Shown in pieces: positions 16,587-25,747 of a stretch of 64,000 bases of DNA (within the stretch, counting starts at the first letter, position 1; every line of letters begins with the position of its first letter). This DNA is from Leifsonia aquatica H1aii (GTDB lineage Bacteria; Actinomycetota; Actinomycetes; Actinomycetales; Microbacteriaceae): NCBI RefSeq assembly GCF_000633535.1, contig NZ_AYMR01000011.1, positions 124,001 to 188,000 on the forward strand. Reading direction: 5' to 3'. The notes below the pieces were generated by a model, which had not been told where the DNA came from, did no database searches, and was given only the letters and a program-made list of their open reading frames with translations. The position numbers and the translations under genes are program-made.

Positions 16587-16604
16587 GGGACGCCGCCGCC
16601 GAAC
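16577..16604 (+). promoter_or_regulatory. ECF (SigK-like) promoter of dipZ
   Basis: -35 CAATCC (16577-16582), 16-nt spacer, -10 CCGAAC (16599-16604). The expected start falls within a few bases of the dipZ ATG (16612), so the transcript would be nearly leaderless. That fits the absence of a good Shine-Dalgarno. Confidence 0.6.
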
Positions 16605-16611
16605 GCAGGGC

Positions 16612-18315
16612 ATGTACCTGACACTCGCGCTGATCGGATTCCTCGGCGGCCTCATCACGGGGATCTCCCCCTGCATCCTTCCCGTGCTGCCGGTGATCTT
16701 CTTCTCCGGCGGCGCGCAGAGCGACCGTGCCTCCGGCGCCTCCCGCTGGCGGCCGTACCAGGTGATCCTGGGCCTGGTCGTCTCGTTCAGCGTCTTCACG
16801 CTGTTGGGCTCGCTCCTCCTCGCCCTGCTGCACCTCCCGCAGGACGTGCTCCGCTACGCGGGCATCGTCGTGCTGGTGCTGATCGGCATCGGCCTGATCG
16901 TGCCGAAGTTCGAGGAGTACCTCGAGAAGCCGTTCTCCTGGATCCCGCAGCGCAACGTCGGCACCGAGCGCGGCGGGTTCGTGCTCGGCATCGCCCTCGG
17001 CGCGGTCTACGTGCCGTGCGCGGGGCCGGTGCTCGCGGCCATCACGGTCGCCGGTTCGACCGGCAGGATCGGCGTCGAGACGATCGTGCTCACGCTGGCG
17101 TTCGCCATCGGCGCGGCCATCCCGCTGCTGATCTTCGCGCTCGCCGGTCGGCGCGTCTCCGAGCGCGTGAAGGGCTTCCGCAAGCACCAGAAGGGCATCC
17201 GCATCACGGGCGGAGTCCTGATGGTCGCCCTGGCCGTCGGCCTCTTCTTCAACATCCCGCAGGCCCTGCAGCGGCTCATCCCCGATTACACGTCGGCTCT
17301 GCAGGACAACTTCTCATCCTCCGATCAGGTGAGCCAGGCGCTCAACCTCGGCGGTCTGGTCAACGACCAGAACAAGGACCTCTCGAAGTGCAGCAACGAC
17401 GCCTCCACGCTGCAGTCGTGCGGCACGGCTCCCGACATCACCGGCATCCAGCAGTGGTTCAACACGCCCGACAACAAGCCGATCGCGCTGGATCAGGAGA
17501 AGGGCAAGGTCGTGCTGATCGACTTCTGGGCCTACTCCTGCATCAACTGCGAGCGCTCCATCCCGCACGTCGTCGCGTGGGAGAAGGCGTACAAGGCGGC
17601 GGGCCTGCAGATCATCGGCATCCACTCTCCCGAGTACGCCTTCGAGAAGGTGCCGGCCAACGTCGAGTCCGCCGCGAAGGGCTTCGGGATCACCTACCCC
17701 GTCGCGATCGACAACAACCTCTCGACGTGGACCAACTACCGCAACCGCTACTGGCCGGCCCACTACCTGATCGACGCGAAGGGCACCGTGCGCAACGTGC
17801 AGTTCGGCGAGGGCAACTACGCCCAGACCGAGTCGCTCATCCGCCAGCTGCTGCAGCAGGCCAACCCGTCGGTGAAGCTGCCGGCCCCGACCGAGGTCGC
17901 CGACTCGACCCCGCAGGTCAGCAAGATCACGCCGGAGAGCTACCTCGGCTACACCAAGGTGCGCAACTACGACGGCCCCGAGAAGTACACCAGCGGCACG
18001 CAGACATTCAGCCTCCCGGCGAAGCAGAACGCGAACACCTTCGCGCTCGACGGCGGCTGGAACGTCGGCACGCAGTCCATCACACCGTCGGCCGGGCCGG
18101 CGACCATCCGTCTCTCGTACACGGCCAAGGTGGTGCAGATGGTCCTCTCCGGCACCGGGGACGTGACCGTGGAGCGCGACGGCAAGAAGGAGACGATCCA
18201 CGTCTCCGGCGTGCCGAACGCGCACCAACTGCTCTCGCTGAAAGACACCGGCTCCGGGACACTCACCGTCACCGTCCCCGCCAGCGTCACCGCCTACTCC
18301 TTCACCTTCGGATAA
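16612..18315 (+). CDS. dipZ: DipZ: CcdA-type thiol transporter fused to a TlpA-like thioredoxin
   Basis: 567 residues. Residues 1-225 are a six-TM CcdA/DsbD-type domain with the two reactive cysteines in [11 protein letters not shown] and [11 protein letters not shown]; it moves reducing equivalents across the membrane. An extracellular linker follows. Residues about 285-430 are a TlpA/AhpC thioredoxin domain with active site [10 protein letters not shown] (CINC, as usual for DipZ). Residues 440-567 form a beta-rich C-terminal domain. It reduces exported thiol proteins. Divergent from the fasciclin lipoprotein. Confidence 0.93.
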   Translation: MYLTLALIGFLGGLITGISPCILPVLPVIFFSGGAQSDRASGASRWRPYQVILGLVVSFSVFTLLGSLLLALLHLPQDVLRYAGIVVLVLIGIGLIVPKFEEYLEKPFSWIPQRNVGTERGGFVLGIALGAVYVPCAGPVLAAITVAGSTGRIGVETIVLTLAFAIGAAIPLLIFALAGRRVSERVKGFRKHQKGIRITGGVLMVALAVGLFFNIPQALQRLIPDYTSALQDNFSSSDQVSQALNLGGLVNDQNKDLSKCSNDASTLQSCGTAPDITGIQQWFNTPDNKPIALDQEKGKVVLIDFWAYSCINCERSIPHVVAWEKAYKAAGLQIIGIHSPEYAFEKVPANVESAAKGFGITYPVAIDNNLSTWTNYRNRYWPAHYLIDAKGTVRNVQFGEGNYAQTESLIRQLLQQANPSVKLPAPTEVADSTPQVSKITPESYLGYTKVRNYDGPEKYTSGTQTFSLPAKQNANTFALDGGWNVGTQSITPSAGPATIRLSYTAKVVQMVLSGTGDVTVERDGKKETIHVSGVPNAHQLLSLKDTGSGTLTVTVPASVTAYSFTFG

Positions 18316-18342
18316 ACCGACACCTCCGCGATTGAGCGGTCA

Positions 18343-18389
18343 CGACACGCCCTCTTCGGCACCCGATCGACGCAGGAGAGGGCGTGTCG
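18343..18389. terminator. 13-bp perfect hairpin downstream of dipZ
   Basis: CGACACGCCCTCT (18343-18355) pairs exactly with 18377-18389 around a 21-nt loop, starting 28 bp after the dipZ stop. No U tract. Probable terminator. Confidence 0.6.
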
Positions 18390-18567
18390 CGTCGTATGAG
18401 GACGATTCATCCACAGGCGGCGCGGGAGGGCGAGGATGCTCGAGCAGCCCGCAACCGACAGCGTTGCCATTGGTAGGTTGTGTCCTACGCTGTCACAGCG
18501 GTCACGCGCGATCAGCCACACTGACAGCGCTCTCGCATCGATCGATCACAGTCCTAGGCTGGTGCCG

Positions 18568-19500
18568 ATGCCCGCACGTCCCCCCGCCCACGATCGCGAA
18601 GCCGCCACCCGCGAGCGGCCCAGCGCCCAGCGTGGCGCGCAGCCCGACCCACCCAACGCGCCGACCGCCGCACGCTCGGGCTCGGGCGCGGCCGCACGCT
18701 CGGGCTCGGGCTCGTGGAGACGCGAGCCCGACACGGTCGTGCGCCGCACCGGGAGCACCCCCGACGCAGCCGTCGACGGCTCGGCCATCCGCGCGGAATC
18801 GGAGGTGCCCGCGCATCCCCTGGAGTGGGAGTCGCACGCGCACGATCAGCACGAGCTGGTCTGGGTCCGCGGCGGCACCATGACCACGCGGGTCGGCGAT
18901 CGGGTCTTCACCGTGTCGGAGGGTTCCGGGCTCTGGCTGCCCGCGGGCGCCGAGCACGCCGGCCGGCTCACGGCCGGCGTCGCGTTCTTCGCCGCCTTCT
19001 TCGCACCGGACCGCACCCCGGTGGCGTTCGACGGCCCGACGGTCATCGCGATGCCCGCACTCCTGGAGTCCCTGCTGACGCACCTCTCGCGCGCCGATCT
19101 CGACCCGGCCGAACGCGCTCGAGCCGAAGCCGTCGTCTTCGATGTCCTCGAACCCGCCGCGGAGCCGCTGGCCCTGCGCGTGCCGGGCGATCCCCGCATC
19201 GACGACATCGCCGACGCCCTGCTGGCGGATCCGGCGGACGCCCGTGGTCTCGAGGAGTGGGCCGAACTGCTGGGCGTGAGCGAGCGCACCATCACGCGGG
19301 CCTTCCGGCAGACCACCGGCCTCTCGTTCGCGCAGTGGCGCCAGGCGCTCCGGGTGCATCAGGCGCTCACCCTCCTGGCCGAGGGATGGGATGTGCAGTC
19401 GACCTCGGACCGCCTCGGCTACGCCCAGGCGAGCACGTTCATCGCCGCGTTCCGCCGGGTGATGGGCACCACCCCCGGCGCCTATCTCGCCTCCCCCTGA
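18568..19500 (+). CDS. AraC-family regulator with N-terminal cupin
   Basis: 310 residues from the ATG at 18568. A disordered Pro/Ala/Arg leader contains a 21-bp duplication. Then a cupin domain (EWESHAHDQHELVWVRGG, GSGLWLPAGAEHAG). The C-terminal AraC domain has two HTHs (LEEWAELLGVSERTITRAF and TSDRLGYAQASTFIAAFRR). It lies just upstream of the iron-regulated siderophore importer on the same strand. AraC regulators in that position often sense siderophores or are iron-controlled themselves, but the effector is unknown here. Confidence 0.85.
   Translation: MPARPPAHDREAATRERPSAQRGAQPDPPNAPTAARSGSGAAARSGSGSWRREPDTVVRRTGSTPDAAVDGSAIRAESEVPAHPLEWESHAHDQHELVWVRGGTMTTRVGDRVFTVSEGSGLWLPAGAEHAGRLTAGVAFFAAFFAPDRTPVAFDGPTVIAMPALLESLLTHLSRADLDPAERARAEAVVFDVLEPAAEPLALRVPGDPRIDDIADALLADPADARGLEEWAELLGVSERTITRAFRQTTGLSFAQWRQALRVHQALTLLAEGWDVQSTSDRLGYAQASTFIAAFRRVMGTTPGAYLASP
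18667..18711 (+). repeat. 21-bp direct duplication in the AraC leader
   Basis: The 21-bp unit GCCGCACGCTCGGGCTCGGG+C occurs at 18667-18687 and 18691-18711, 3 bp apart. It encodes two copies of AARSGSG in the disordered N-terminus. Confidence 0.8.
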
Positions 19501-19527
19501 CCGCCTCCCCACCCGCACCACGATCGA

Positions 19528-19579
19528 GTGGACGCGACATGCCGCCTGCCGCGGTGCCCTCGCGGCATGTCGCGACCAC
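19528..19579. terminator. Long hairpin downstream of the AraC gene
   Basis: CGCGACATGCCGC (19533-19545) pairs exactly with 19562-19574. GTGG and CCAC extend the stem to 17 pairs across one A-A mismatch. No U tract. Probable terminator. Confidence 0.6.
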
Positions 19580-19597
19580 CGGATCGGCTGCGATGCG

Positions 19598-19629
19598 CAG
19601 ACGCACAGACCCACAGACGCGCAGACGCG
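19598..19629 (+). repeat. Four tandem CAGACGCR octamers
   Basis: CAGACGCA, CAGACCCA, CAGACGCG and CAGACGCG run head to tail from 19598 to 19629, about 80 bp upstream of the iron box. Either slippage or an array of protein-binding sites. Confidence 0.7.
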
Positions 19630-19707
19630 CGACTCCGGTGTCCGGAAGTCCGCATCGGGTGTCCCTACGTCCGGATTGCAGACACGCCACTGCGAACATA
19701 GTCTGAC

Positions 19708-19726
19708 TTAGGCAATCCTTACCTAA
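19708..19726. promoter_or_regulatory. Iron box (DtxR/IdeR operator)
   Basis: TTAGGCAATCCTTACCTAA, a 19-bp near-palindrome (outer 8-bp arms match at 7 of 8). It agrees with the DtxR/IdeR consensus TTAGGTTAGGCTAACCTAA. It lies 77 bp upstream of the siderophore ATPase start and implies repression when iron is sufficient. Confidence 0.85.
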
Positions 19727-19802
19727 CCTCGCACGCGACCGCCCGATGGTCGTCGCGAGGGGATTCCGCACCGACGCCCCCTCCTCCTGGACGAGATCCC
19801 CG

Positions 19803-20693
19803 ATGCCCACCACGCCTTCCCCGCGCGCCGCCACGGCCCTCACCGGGGATCGACTCGCGCTGCGGTTCGGCAGGACCACCGTCGTCGACGGGGTGTCGAT
19901 CACGCTGGAGCCCGGACGGGTGACAGCGCTCGTCGGACCGAACGGCAGCGGCAAGTCGACCCTCCTGCGCTCCCTCGCCCGCCTTCATCCGACACAGGAC
20001 GGCGAGGTGGTCCTGCGCGACGGCGCCGACGGGACCGCCCGTCGCACATCCCTGCTCAGCGCCCGCCAGTTCGCCCGAGAGGTCACCCTCTTCGCACAGT
20101 CGCGACCGGCTCCGCAGGGGCTCACGGTCCAGGAAGTCGTGGCCTTCGGTCGCCACCCGTACCGCCGCGGGTTCGCCGGGCTGTCGGCAGAGGACCGCCG
20201 CGCGATCGAGCACGCGATGCACGCGACCGGGGTCACCGACATGGCCGGACGCGCGGCGGGCGAGCTGTCCGGCGGCGAAGTGCAGCGGGTGTGGCTGGCG
20301 GCCTGCCTGGCCCAGGAGACCGGCGTCGTCCTGCTCGACGAACCCACGAACCACCTCGACCTGCGGTACCAGGTCGAGACGCTCGACCTGGTACGCGATC
20401 TGGCGGACGTGCACGGCGCCGCAGTCGGCATCGTCCTGCACGACCTCGACCACGCCGCCCGCATCGCCGACGCGCTGCTGCTGATGCGCGCGGGCCGCAT
20501 CCACGCCGCCGGGGCGCCGCACGACGTTCTCACGGCGGAGAACATCGGCGAGGTCTACGACCTGCGCGTCGAGGTGGAGGTCGACCCGCGTTCGGGCCGC
20601 CTGCGCATCGACCCGATCGGCCGCCACTCCCCTCGCACCCTTTCCGTCTCCCCCGCATCCCCTGCATCCCCCCTCAGAGAGGACCACCCATGA
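19803..20693 (+). CDS. Iron-siderophore ABC transporter ATP-binding protein
   Basis: 296 residues. FecE/FhuC-type ATPase: Walker A GPNGSGKST, Q loop with FAQSR, signature LSGGEVQRVWLA, Walker B VVLLDEPTNHLDL and H switch VLHDLDH. It powers uptake of a ferric siderophore together with the next two genes. Under the iron box; its TGA overlaps the ATG of the binding protein. Confidence 0.92.
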   Translation: MPTTPSPRAATALTGDRLALRFGRTTVVDGVSITLEPGRVTALVGPNGSGKSTLLRSLARLHPTQDGEVVLRDGADGTARRTSLLSARQFAREVTLFAQSRPAPQGLTVQEVVAFGRHPYRRGFAGLSAEDRRAIEHAMHATGVTDMAGRAAGELSGGEVQRVWLAACLAQETGVVLLDEPTNHLDLRYQVETLDLVRDLADVHGAAVGIVLHDLDHAARIADALLLMRAGRIHAAGAPHDVLTAENIGEVYDLRVEVEVDPRSGRLRIDPIGRHSPRTLSVSPASPASPLREDHP

Positions 20694-21751
20694 TCCGCGC
20701 CCACCGACTCGCGACCGCGGCGGCCACCGTCGCCGCCGTCGCCCTCACCCTCACGGCCTGCGGCACCACGGCCGTCGGCGACGCGGCGAGCACCGCCGCG
20801 CCGAAGCCGACCTCGCAGGCCTGCGCCGACGACACCACCGCCACCTCCACCGGTCCGGTGACCCTCACCGACGGAGTGGGCCGCACGGTGAAGCTGGATG
20901 CGCCGGCCAAGCGGGTCGCGGTGCTCGAGTGGCAGCAGATCGAGGACGCCCTCACCCTGTGCGTGGCGCCGGTCGCGGTCGCGGACCCCGACGGCTACGG
21001 CACCTACGTGAGCGCGGAGAAGCTGCCGAAGGGCGTCGTCAACGCCGGCCAGCGCGGCGAGCCCGACCTCGACGCCCTCTACGGCGCCAAGCCGGACCTC
21101 ATCATCGTCGAGGGCTTCACCCCCGACGACGAGATCGTCGCCCAGCTCGAGAAGCGGGATGTGCCGGTGCTCGTCACCCTCGGCGCGAACGCCGCCGACC
21201 CGATCGGCAACATGAAGAACGTGTTCACGACGATCGCGAAGGCGACCGGCCGCACCGAGCGCGCCGACGTCGTCCTGAAGCAGTTCGACGAGCACCTCGC
21301 CACCGCCAAGGAGAAGGTCGCGGACGTCGACCTCCCGACCAGGAGCTTCCTGTTCTTCGACGGCTGGATCGAGAGCGGCAACGTCGCCATCCGCCCCTAC
21401 GGCACGGGTGCACTGTTCACGGCGCTCGGGGAGCAGCTCGGGATGACGCCGGCCTGGACGGACGAGGTCGACAAGGCGTACGGCAACGGCGGTGTCGACC
21501 CGGCGTACGGTCTCGCCCAGACCGACATCGAGGGCCTGACCGCCGTCGGCGATGCGAACCTGTTCTACTCCGACGACAAGACGCCGGACAGCTATGTGAC
21601 CGAACTCGACAAGAGCTCCATCTGGACCGCCCTCCCCGCCGTGAAGGAGGGACGCGCGCACGCGTTCCCGGCCGGCGTCTGGGGCGCGGGCGGACCACTC
21701 TCGAACGAGCAGGCGATCGACGCCTACGTCGACGCCCTCACCCGGGGCTGA
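20690..21751 (+). CDS. Iron-siderophore binding lipoprotein
   Basis: 353 residues. Signal peptide with lipobox TLTAC, then a FepB/FhuD-like bilobal fold: GVGRTVKLDAPAKRVAVLEW, PDLIIVEGFTPDDEIVAQLE, a long linking helix (EHLATAKEKVADVDL), and a C-terminal lobe ending GGPLSNEQAIDAYVDALT. Captures the ferric siderophore outside the cell. The middle gene of the operon; the order ATPase-binder-permease is slightly unusual. Confidence 0.92.
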   Translation: MIRAHRLATAAATVAAVALTLTACGTTAVGDAASTAAPKPTSQACADDTTATSTGPVTLTDGVGRTVKLDAPAKRVAVLEWQQIEDALTLCVAPVAVADPDGYGTYVSAEKLPKGVVNAGQRGEPDLDALYGAKPDLIIVEGFTPDDEIVAQLEKRDVPVLVTLGANAADPIGNMKNVFTTIAKATGRTERADVVLKQFDEHLATAKEKVADVDLPTRSFLFFDGWIESGNVAIRPYGTGALFTALGEQLGMTPAWTDEVDKAYGNGGVDPAYGLAQTDIEGLTAVGDANLFYSDDKTPDSYVTELDKSSIWTALPAVKEGRAHAFPAGVWGAGGPLSNEQAIDAYVDALTRG

Positions 21752-21758
21752 GCGCCCG

Positions 21759-23870
21759 GTGAGCTCGACCCGGATCGTCGCGACCGGGCGCACCCCGGCC
21801 GTCGATCCGGGGTTCCGCGCCGGAGCGGGCGGGGCTGGCGGGGCGGCCGTTCTGGTCGCCCTGCTCGTCGCCGTCGTCGTGGTGGGGATGTGGCACGTCA
21901 CGCAGGGCACCTCCGGCGTCGGGATGTGGGACCTCCTCCGCTTCGCGGCCGGCGCGCGCGAGACGGTGGGTGGCGTGCCCGTCGCCGACGTGCTGACAGG
22001 CTCCCGGCTGCCACGGTTGCTGGCGGGGATCGCCGTCGGCATCGCGCTCGGCGCCGCAGGCGCGCTGCTGCAGTCGGTGACCCGCAACGTGCTCGCCTCT
22101 CCGGACACCCTGGCCGTGAGCGCCGGCTCGTACTTCGCCCTCTCCGCGGTCGCCGCGTTCGGGCTCTCCGTCCCGCTGTGGGCGTCGGGAGGCGTCGCCT
22201 TCATCGGCGGGCTGGCCGCCGCCGCACTGGTCCTCGGCGTCGCCGGCCGCGGCGCCGGGACGGGGACGACCCGGCTCATCCTGGCGGGCAGTGCGATCGC
22301 GATGGCTCTCGACGCCGCCACCGCGATGCTGCTCATCCTCTTCAAGGAGCGCACCACCGGCCTGTTCGCCTGGGGCAGCGGCTCCCTCGCGCAGCTGAAT
22401 CTCGATGCGTCCACCCGCGCCATCCCGCTGATCGTCGCGGTCGTCGCCCTCGTCCTGCTGCTCTCCCGCCGCCTCGACGTCCTCCGGCTCGGCGACGACA
22501 CCGCGGCCTCGCTCGGCGTCCCCGTCCGCTCCACCCGCCTGCTCGCCGTCGTGGGTGCCGTGCTGCTGACGGCCGTCGCCGTCACGGTGGCCGGGCCGAT
22601 CGCGTTCGTCGGGCTGGGCGCCCCGGTGCTCGTCCGCCTGATCGCCGCACGCGTGCCCTCCCTGAACCGGCATCTGCTGCTGATCCCCGCCGCCGGCCTG
22701 ATGGGTGCCCTTCTCATCCTGCTGGCCGATGTCGCCCTGCGTGCGATCCTCGGCGCGGAGGCGGCCGCGTCGATCCCCACCGGGATCCCGACCGCGGTGC
22801 TCGGCGCGGTCATCATCGTGGCGCTGGCGATGCGCCTGCGCGATTCGGGGTCCGTGCGACAGCCTCCCGGCGCCCGCATCGCGGTGCGCTCGCGCCGTCG
22901 GTTCATCGTCGTCCTGGTGGTCGTCGCGGTGCTGCTCGCCGTCACCGCCGTGATCGGGCTGCTCGCCGGGAGTCTCTGGTTGCGCACCGGCGACATCGCG
23001 CTGTGGCTGCAGGGCGGCGCCCCCGATCTGGTCGCCCGTGCGCTCGACGAGCGCCTCCCCCGCGTCCTCGCGGCCGCCCTCGCCGGCGCGGCCCTCGCCC
23101 TGGCGGGCTGCGTGGTGCAGAGCACCGTGCGCAACCCGCTGGCCGAGCCCGGCATCCTCGGCATCACCGCCGGCGCGGGGCTCGGCGCGGTCATCGTGGT
23201 GACCTCCGGGATCGCGGGCGGACGGCCGCTGCTGATCGTCCTGGCGATCGTCATGGGGCTGGCGACGTTCGGCCTGATCGCCCTGCTCGCGTGGCGCGGC
23301 GGCCTGCTCCCGGACCGGTTCGTGCTCATCGGCATCGGCTGCGGCTACGGGTTGACCGCCATCACCGCGTTCCTGCTGCTGCGTGCCGACCCGTGGCAGA
23401 CGCCGCGCATCCTGACCTGGCTCTCCGGGACCACGTATGGCCGCACGCTGCCCGACGTCGCCCCCGTCGCCGTCGTGCTCCTCATCGCCGTGCCGGTCCT
23501 GCTCGGGATGCGTCGCCGGCTCGACCTGCTGGCCGTCGACGAGGACACCCCGCGCATCCTGGGCGTGCGCATGGAGGGGACGCGCGTGACCGTGCTCGCG
23601 ATCGCCGCCGTGCTCGCGGCCGTCAGCGTGGTCGCGGTGGGTGTCGTCGGCTTCGTCGGCCTGATCGCGCCCCATCTGGCGCGCGGCCTCGTGGGTGCCC
23701 GCCACGGCCGCACCATCCCCGTCTCGATGGGGCTCGGCGCCCTCCTCGTCGTCGTCGCGGACACGCTCGGCCGCACGCTCATCTCCCCGTCGCAGCTCCC
23801 GGCCGGACTGATGATCGCCCTGGTGGGGGCACCGTACTTCGTCTGGCTGCTGCGGCGGTCACGCGGGTAG
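21759..23870 (+). CDS. Double-length FecCD siderophore permease
   Basis: 703 residues, GTG start 7 bp after the binding protein. Two FecCD domains are fused in one chain, as in FhuB: N half with TGSRLPRLLAGIAVGIALGAAGALLQ and C half with ERLPRVLAAALAGAALALAGCVVQ; each shows the permease pattern IAFVGL/GFVGLIAPH. About 18-20 TM helices. One polypeptide replaces the usual heterodimer. Confidence 0.92.
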   Translation: MSSTRIVATGRTPAVDPGFRAGAGGAGGAAVLVALLVAVVVVGMWHVTQGTSGVGMWDLLRFAAGARETVGGVPVADVLTGSRLPRLLAGIAVGIALGAAGALLQSVTRNVLASPDTLAVSAGSYFALSAVAAFGLSVPLWASGGVAFIGGLAAAALVLGVAGRGAGTGTTRLILAGSAIAMALDAATAMLLILFKERTTGLFAWGSGSLAQLNLDASTRAIPLIVAVVALVLLLSRRLDVLRLGDDTAASLGVPVRSTRLLAVVGAVLLTAVAVTVAGPIAFVGLGAPVLVRLIAARVPSLNRHLLLIPAAGLMGALLILLADVALRAILGAEAAASIPTGIPTAVLGAVIIVALAMRLRDSGSVRQPPGARIAVRSRRRFIVVLVVVAVLLAVTAVIGLLAGSLWLRTGDIALWLQGGAPDLVARALDERLPRVLAAALAGAALALAGCVVQSTVRNPLAEPGILGITAGAGLGAVIVVTSGIAGGRPLLIVLAIVMGLATFGLIALLAWRGGLLPDRFVLIGIGCGYGLTAITAFLLLRADPWQTPRILTWLSGTTYGRTLPDVAPVAVVLLIAVPVLLGMRRRLDLLAVDEDTPRILGVRMEGTRVTVLAIAAVLAAVSVVAVGVVGFVGLIAPHLARGLVGARHGRTIPVSMGLGALLVVVADTLGRTLISPSQLPAGLMIALVGAPYFVWLLRRSRG

Positions 23871-23930
23871 TGCGGGCAGAGCGGGTCTGTCGTCAGCCCG
23901 CCCCACGCCGCTGAGGGCCAGGCCGGAGAC

Positions 23931-23978
23931 CTGAGCCGGCGGCGGTCGCGGGTCACCCGCGACCGCCGCTCGGCTCAG
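23931..23978. terminator. 22-bp hairpin between convergent genes
   Basis: GCGGCGGTCGCGGG (23939-23952) pairs with 23956-23969 around a 3-nt loop. The outer CTGAGCCG and CGGCTCAG extend the stem past a one-base bulge. It includes the GH3 stop codon and separates the permease from the GH3 gene; likely a bidirectional terminator. Confidence 0.75.
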
Positions 23979-25747
23979 TAGCGCAGCCCGTGCCCGAACC
24001 GGAACAGCGGGTCGGCGGTGTCGAATGGGACGTCCGGGCGGGCCGCCTCGACCGACGCCATCGAGCGGGGGAGGTCGAACGGCAGACTGCCCTGCGGGGC
24101 GAATCGGCCGGTGATCACGTCGAGGAGAGCGTCGGCGCTCGCACCCCAGTTGACCGTGACGACCGCGGCGGCCTCGACCAGCGGTTCGAGGATGGCTGGC
24201 CGGTCGGCGAAGACGTCGACGATCACGGGCGCATGGGCGGCGAGGTCGCGGACGTGGTCGACGACCTCTGCGGGGAACTCCAGGGACCCCGAGTGGAACA
24301 GGCCCTCGAAGATCGTGGGGCGCTCCTCGTACGGAGCCTGGAGGCGGACCACGACGATGTCGGCCTCCTGCGGGGTGCCGACGACCTCGCCGTAGGCGGC
24401 GGCACGCCGGGGGTCGATTCCCTCGACGTAGAACCGGGTCGCCTCCCGCACCGGCAGCTGCGGAGCGTCGGTGGCACCGTTGGTGAGCAGGGTGATGGAG
24501 GCGCGCTGCGCCCACTCCCCCGCCGCGACGAACGCCTCGCTGCCCACGACCGCGTCGGCGGCATCCACGTCGACGAGCGCGTCCTCGAAGAGGCCGAGCT
24601 CGAACTTCTCGCGGAGGATGCGCCGCGCCGACTCGTCGAGACGGGACTCGGGCACGTCGCCGCTCTCGACGAGCTCGATGAGGAGCTCGGGGCAGGCCTC
24701 CCCACCGAACTGGTCGGCTCCCGCCTCCAGGACCTTCTTCATCCGCTCGCGCGGCGTCAGGTGCTCCACGCCCCAGGCGCGGGCCGGGAAGGGCTGCCCG
24801 AAGATCTCGGCATCGGTCAGGAGGCCCCAGTCGGTGCAGACGAGGCCGTCGAACCCGAACCGCTCACGAAGGAGGCCCGTGATGACGGACTTGTTGAAGC
24901 CGAAGCCGACCTCCTCGTACTCGGTGCCGACCGGCATGCCGTAGTACGGCATCATCTGGCGGGTGCCGGCGTCGATGAGCGCCTCGAACGGTTCGAGGTG
25001 CAGCTCGAAGGCGCCACCCGGGTAGACCTGCTCCCGGCCGTGGGCGAAGTGCGGGTCCTCGCCGTCCTTCTGCGGGCCGCCGCCGGGGAAGTGCTTGGTC
25101 ATGGTGGAGACGGAACCCGGCCCGAACGACGCACCCTGGAAGCCGCGGACGTAGGCGGCCCCGAGTCGCGCGGTCAGCTCCGCGTCCTCGCCGAAGGTGG
25201 CGACCTGCCGCGACCACCGCGGCTCCGTCGCGAGGTCGACCTGCGGGTGCAGTGCGACCCGCAGTCCGACGGCGGTGTACTCCTGCCGGGCGATGTCGGC
25301 GAACTCCTCGACGACCGCCTCGTCGCGGATGGCCGCGAGTCCGAGCGGTTCCGGCCACTGCGAGAACGGCCCGGCCAGCATCGCGGTGCCGGGGTTGTCC
25401 GTGAAGGAGTGGCGCGGGTCGGTCGAGAGGGTCACCGGGATGCCGAGCCGGGTGGAGGCGGCCAGCCGCTGGAGCGCGTTGTGCCACTCGGCGATCTCGC
25501 GCGCGGTGGGGGCGCCGCCGATGAGGTTGAAGTGCGACATCCGGCGGTGCTCCACGAAGTCGACCGCCGACGGGGTCGAGAACACCGGGTTCGGCTCGGT
25601 GAGCTCGCCCATCCCGATCATCGTGTGGAAGAAGAGGCCGGCCTTCTCCTCCAGGGTCATCTCGCTCAGCAGCAGCTCGACGCGCTCGGCGACGGGCAGC
25701 TCGGGGTCGAGCCAGGGGCGGGCGGTGACGGTATCCGTCGTGGTCAT
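23975..25747 (-). CDS. Glycoside hydrolase family 3 enzyme (beta-glucosidase-like)
   Basis: 590 residues; ATG with AAAGGAG upstream. GH3 barrel with KHFPGGG (218-224) and nucleophile Asp306 in GLVCTDWG; the second alpha/beta domain begins near 400 and ends PLFRFGHGL. No signal peptide, so it acts in the cytosol on an imported glycoside. It is coupled (ATGA) to the MFS transporter upstream of it. Substrate sugar not predictable. Lacks the C-terminal FnIII domain of many beta-glucosidases. Confidence 0.9.
   Translation of the reverse strand: MTTTDTVTARPWLDPELPVAERVELLLSEMTLEEKAGLFFHTMIGMGELTEPNPVFSTPSAVDFVEHRRMSHFNLIGGAPTAREIAEWHNALQRLAASTRLGIPVTLSTDPRHSFTDNPGTAMLAGPFSQWPEPLGLAAIRDEAVVEEFADIARQEYTAVGLRVALHPQVDLATEPRWSRQVATFGEDAELTARLGAAYVRGFQGASFGPGSVSTMTKHFPGGGPQKDGEDPHFAHGREQVYPGGAFELHLEPFEALIDAGTRQMMPYYGMPVGTEYEEVGFGFNKSVITGLLRERFGFDGLVCTDWGLLTDAEIFGQPFPARAWGVEHLTPRERMKKVLEAGADQFGGEACPELLIELVESGDVPESRLDESARRILREKFELGLFEDALVDVDAADAVVGSEAFVAAGEWAQRASITLLTNGATDAPQLPVREATRFYVEGIDPRRAAAYGEVVGTPQEADIVVVRLQAPYEERPTIFEGLFHSGSLEFPAEVVDHVRDLAAHAPVIVDVFADRPAILEPLVEAAAVVTVNWGASADALLDVITGRFAPQGSLPFDLPRSMASVEAARPDVPFDTADPLFRFGHGLRY

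Larger units (their letters stand above)
19501..19802. other. Intergenic region: hairpin, octamer repeat and iron box
   Basis: 302 bp between the AraC and ATPase genes with no convincing coding sequence. It holds a terminator-like hairpin (19528-19579), four CAGACGCR octamers (19598-19629) and the iron box (19708-19726). Confidence 0.7.

Noticed and set aside
18474-18494. GTAGG-TTGTGT-CCTAC before the AraC gene, considered as a second iron box
   Set aside because: The half-sites are too close together compared with the 19-bp DtxR/IdeR consensus.
20555-23335. A 926-codon open frame antisense to the siderophore transporter genes
   Set aside because: Ser/Arg/Thr/Pro composition typical of antisense frames in high-GC DNA; the opposite strand encodes a complete ABC importer.
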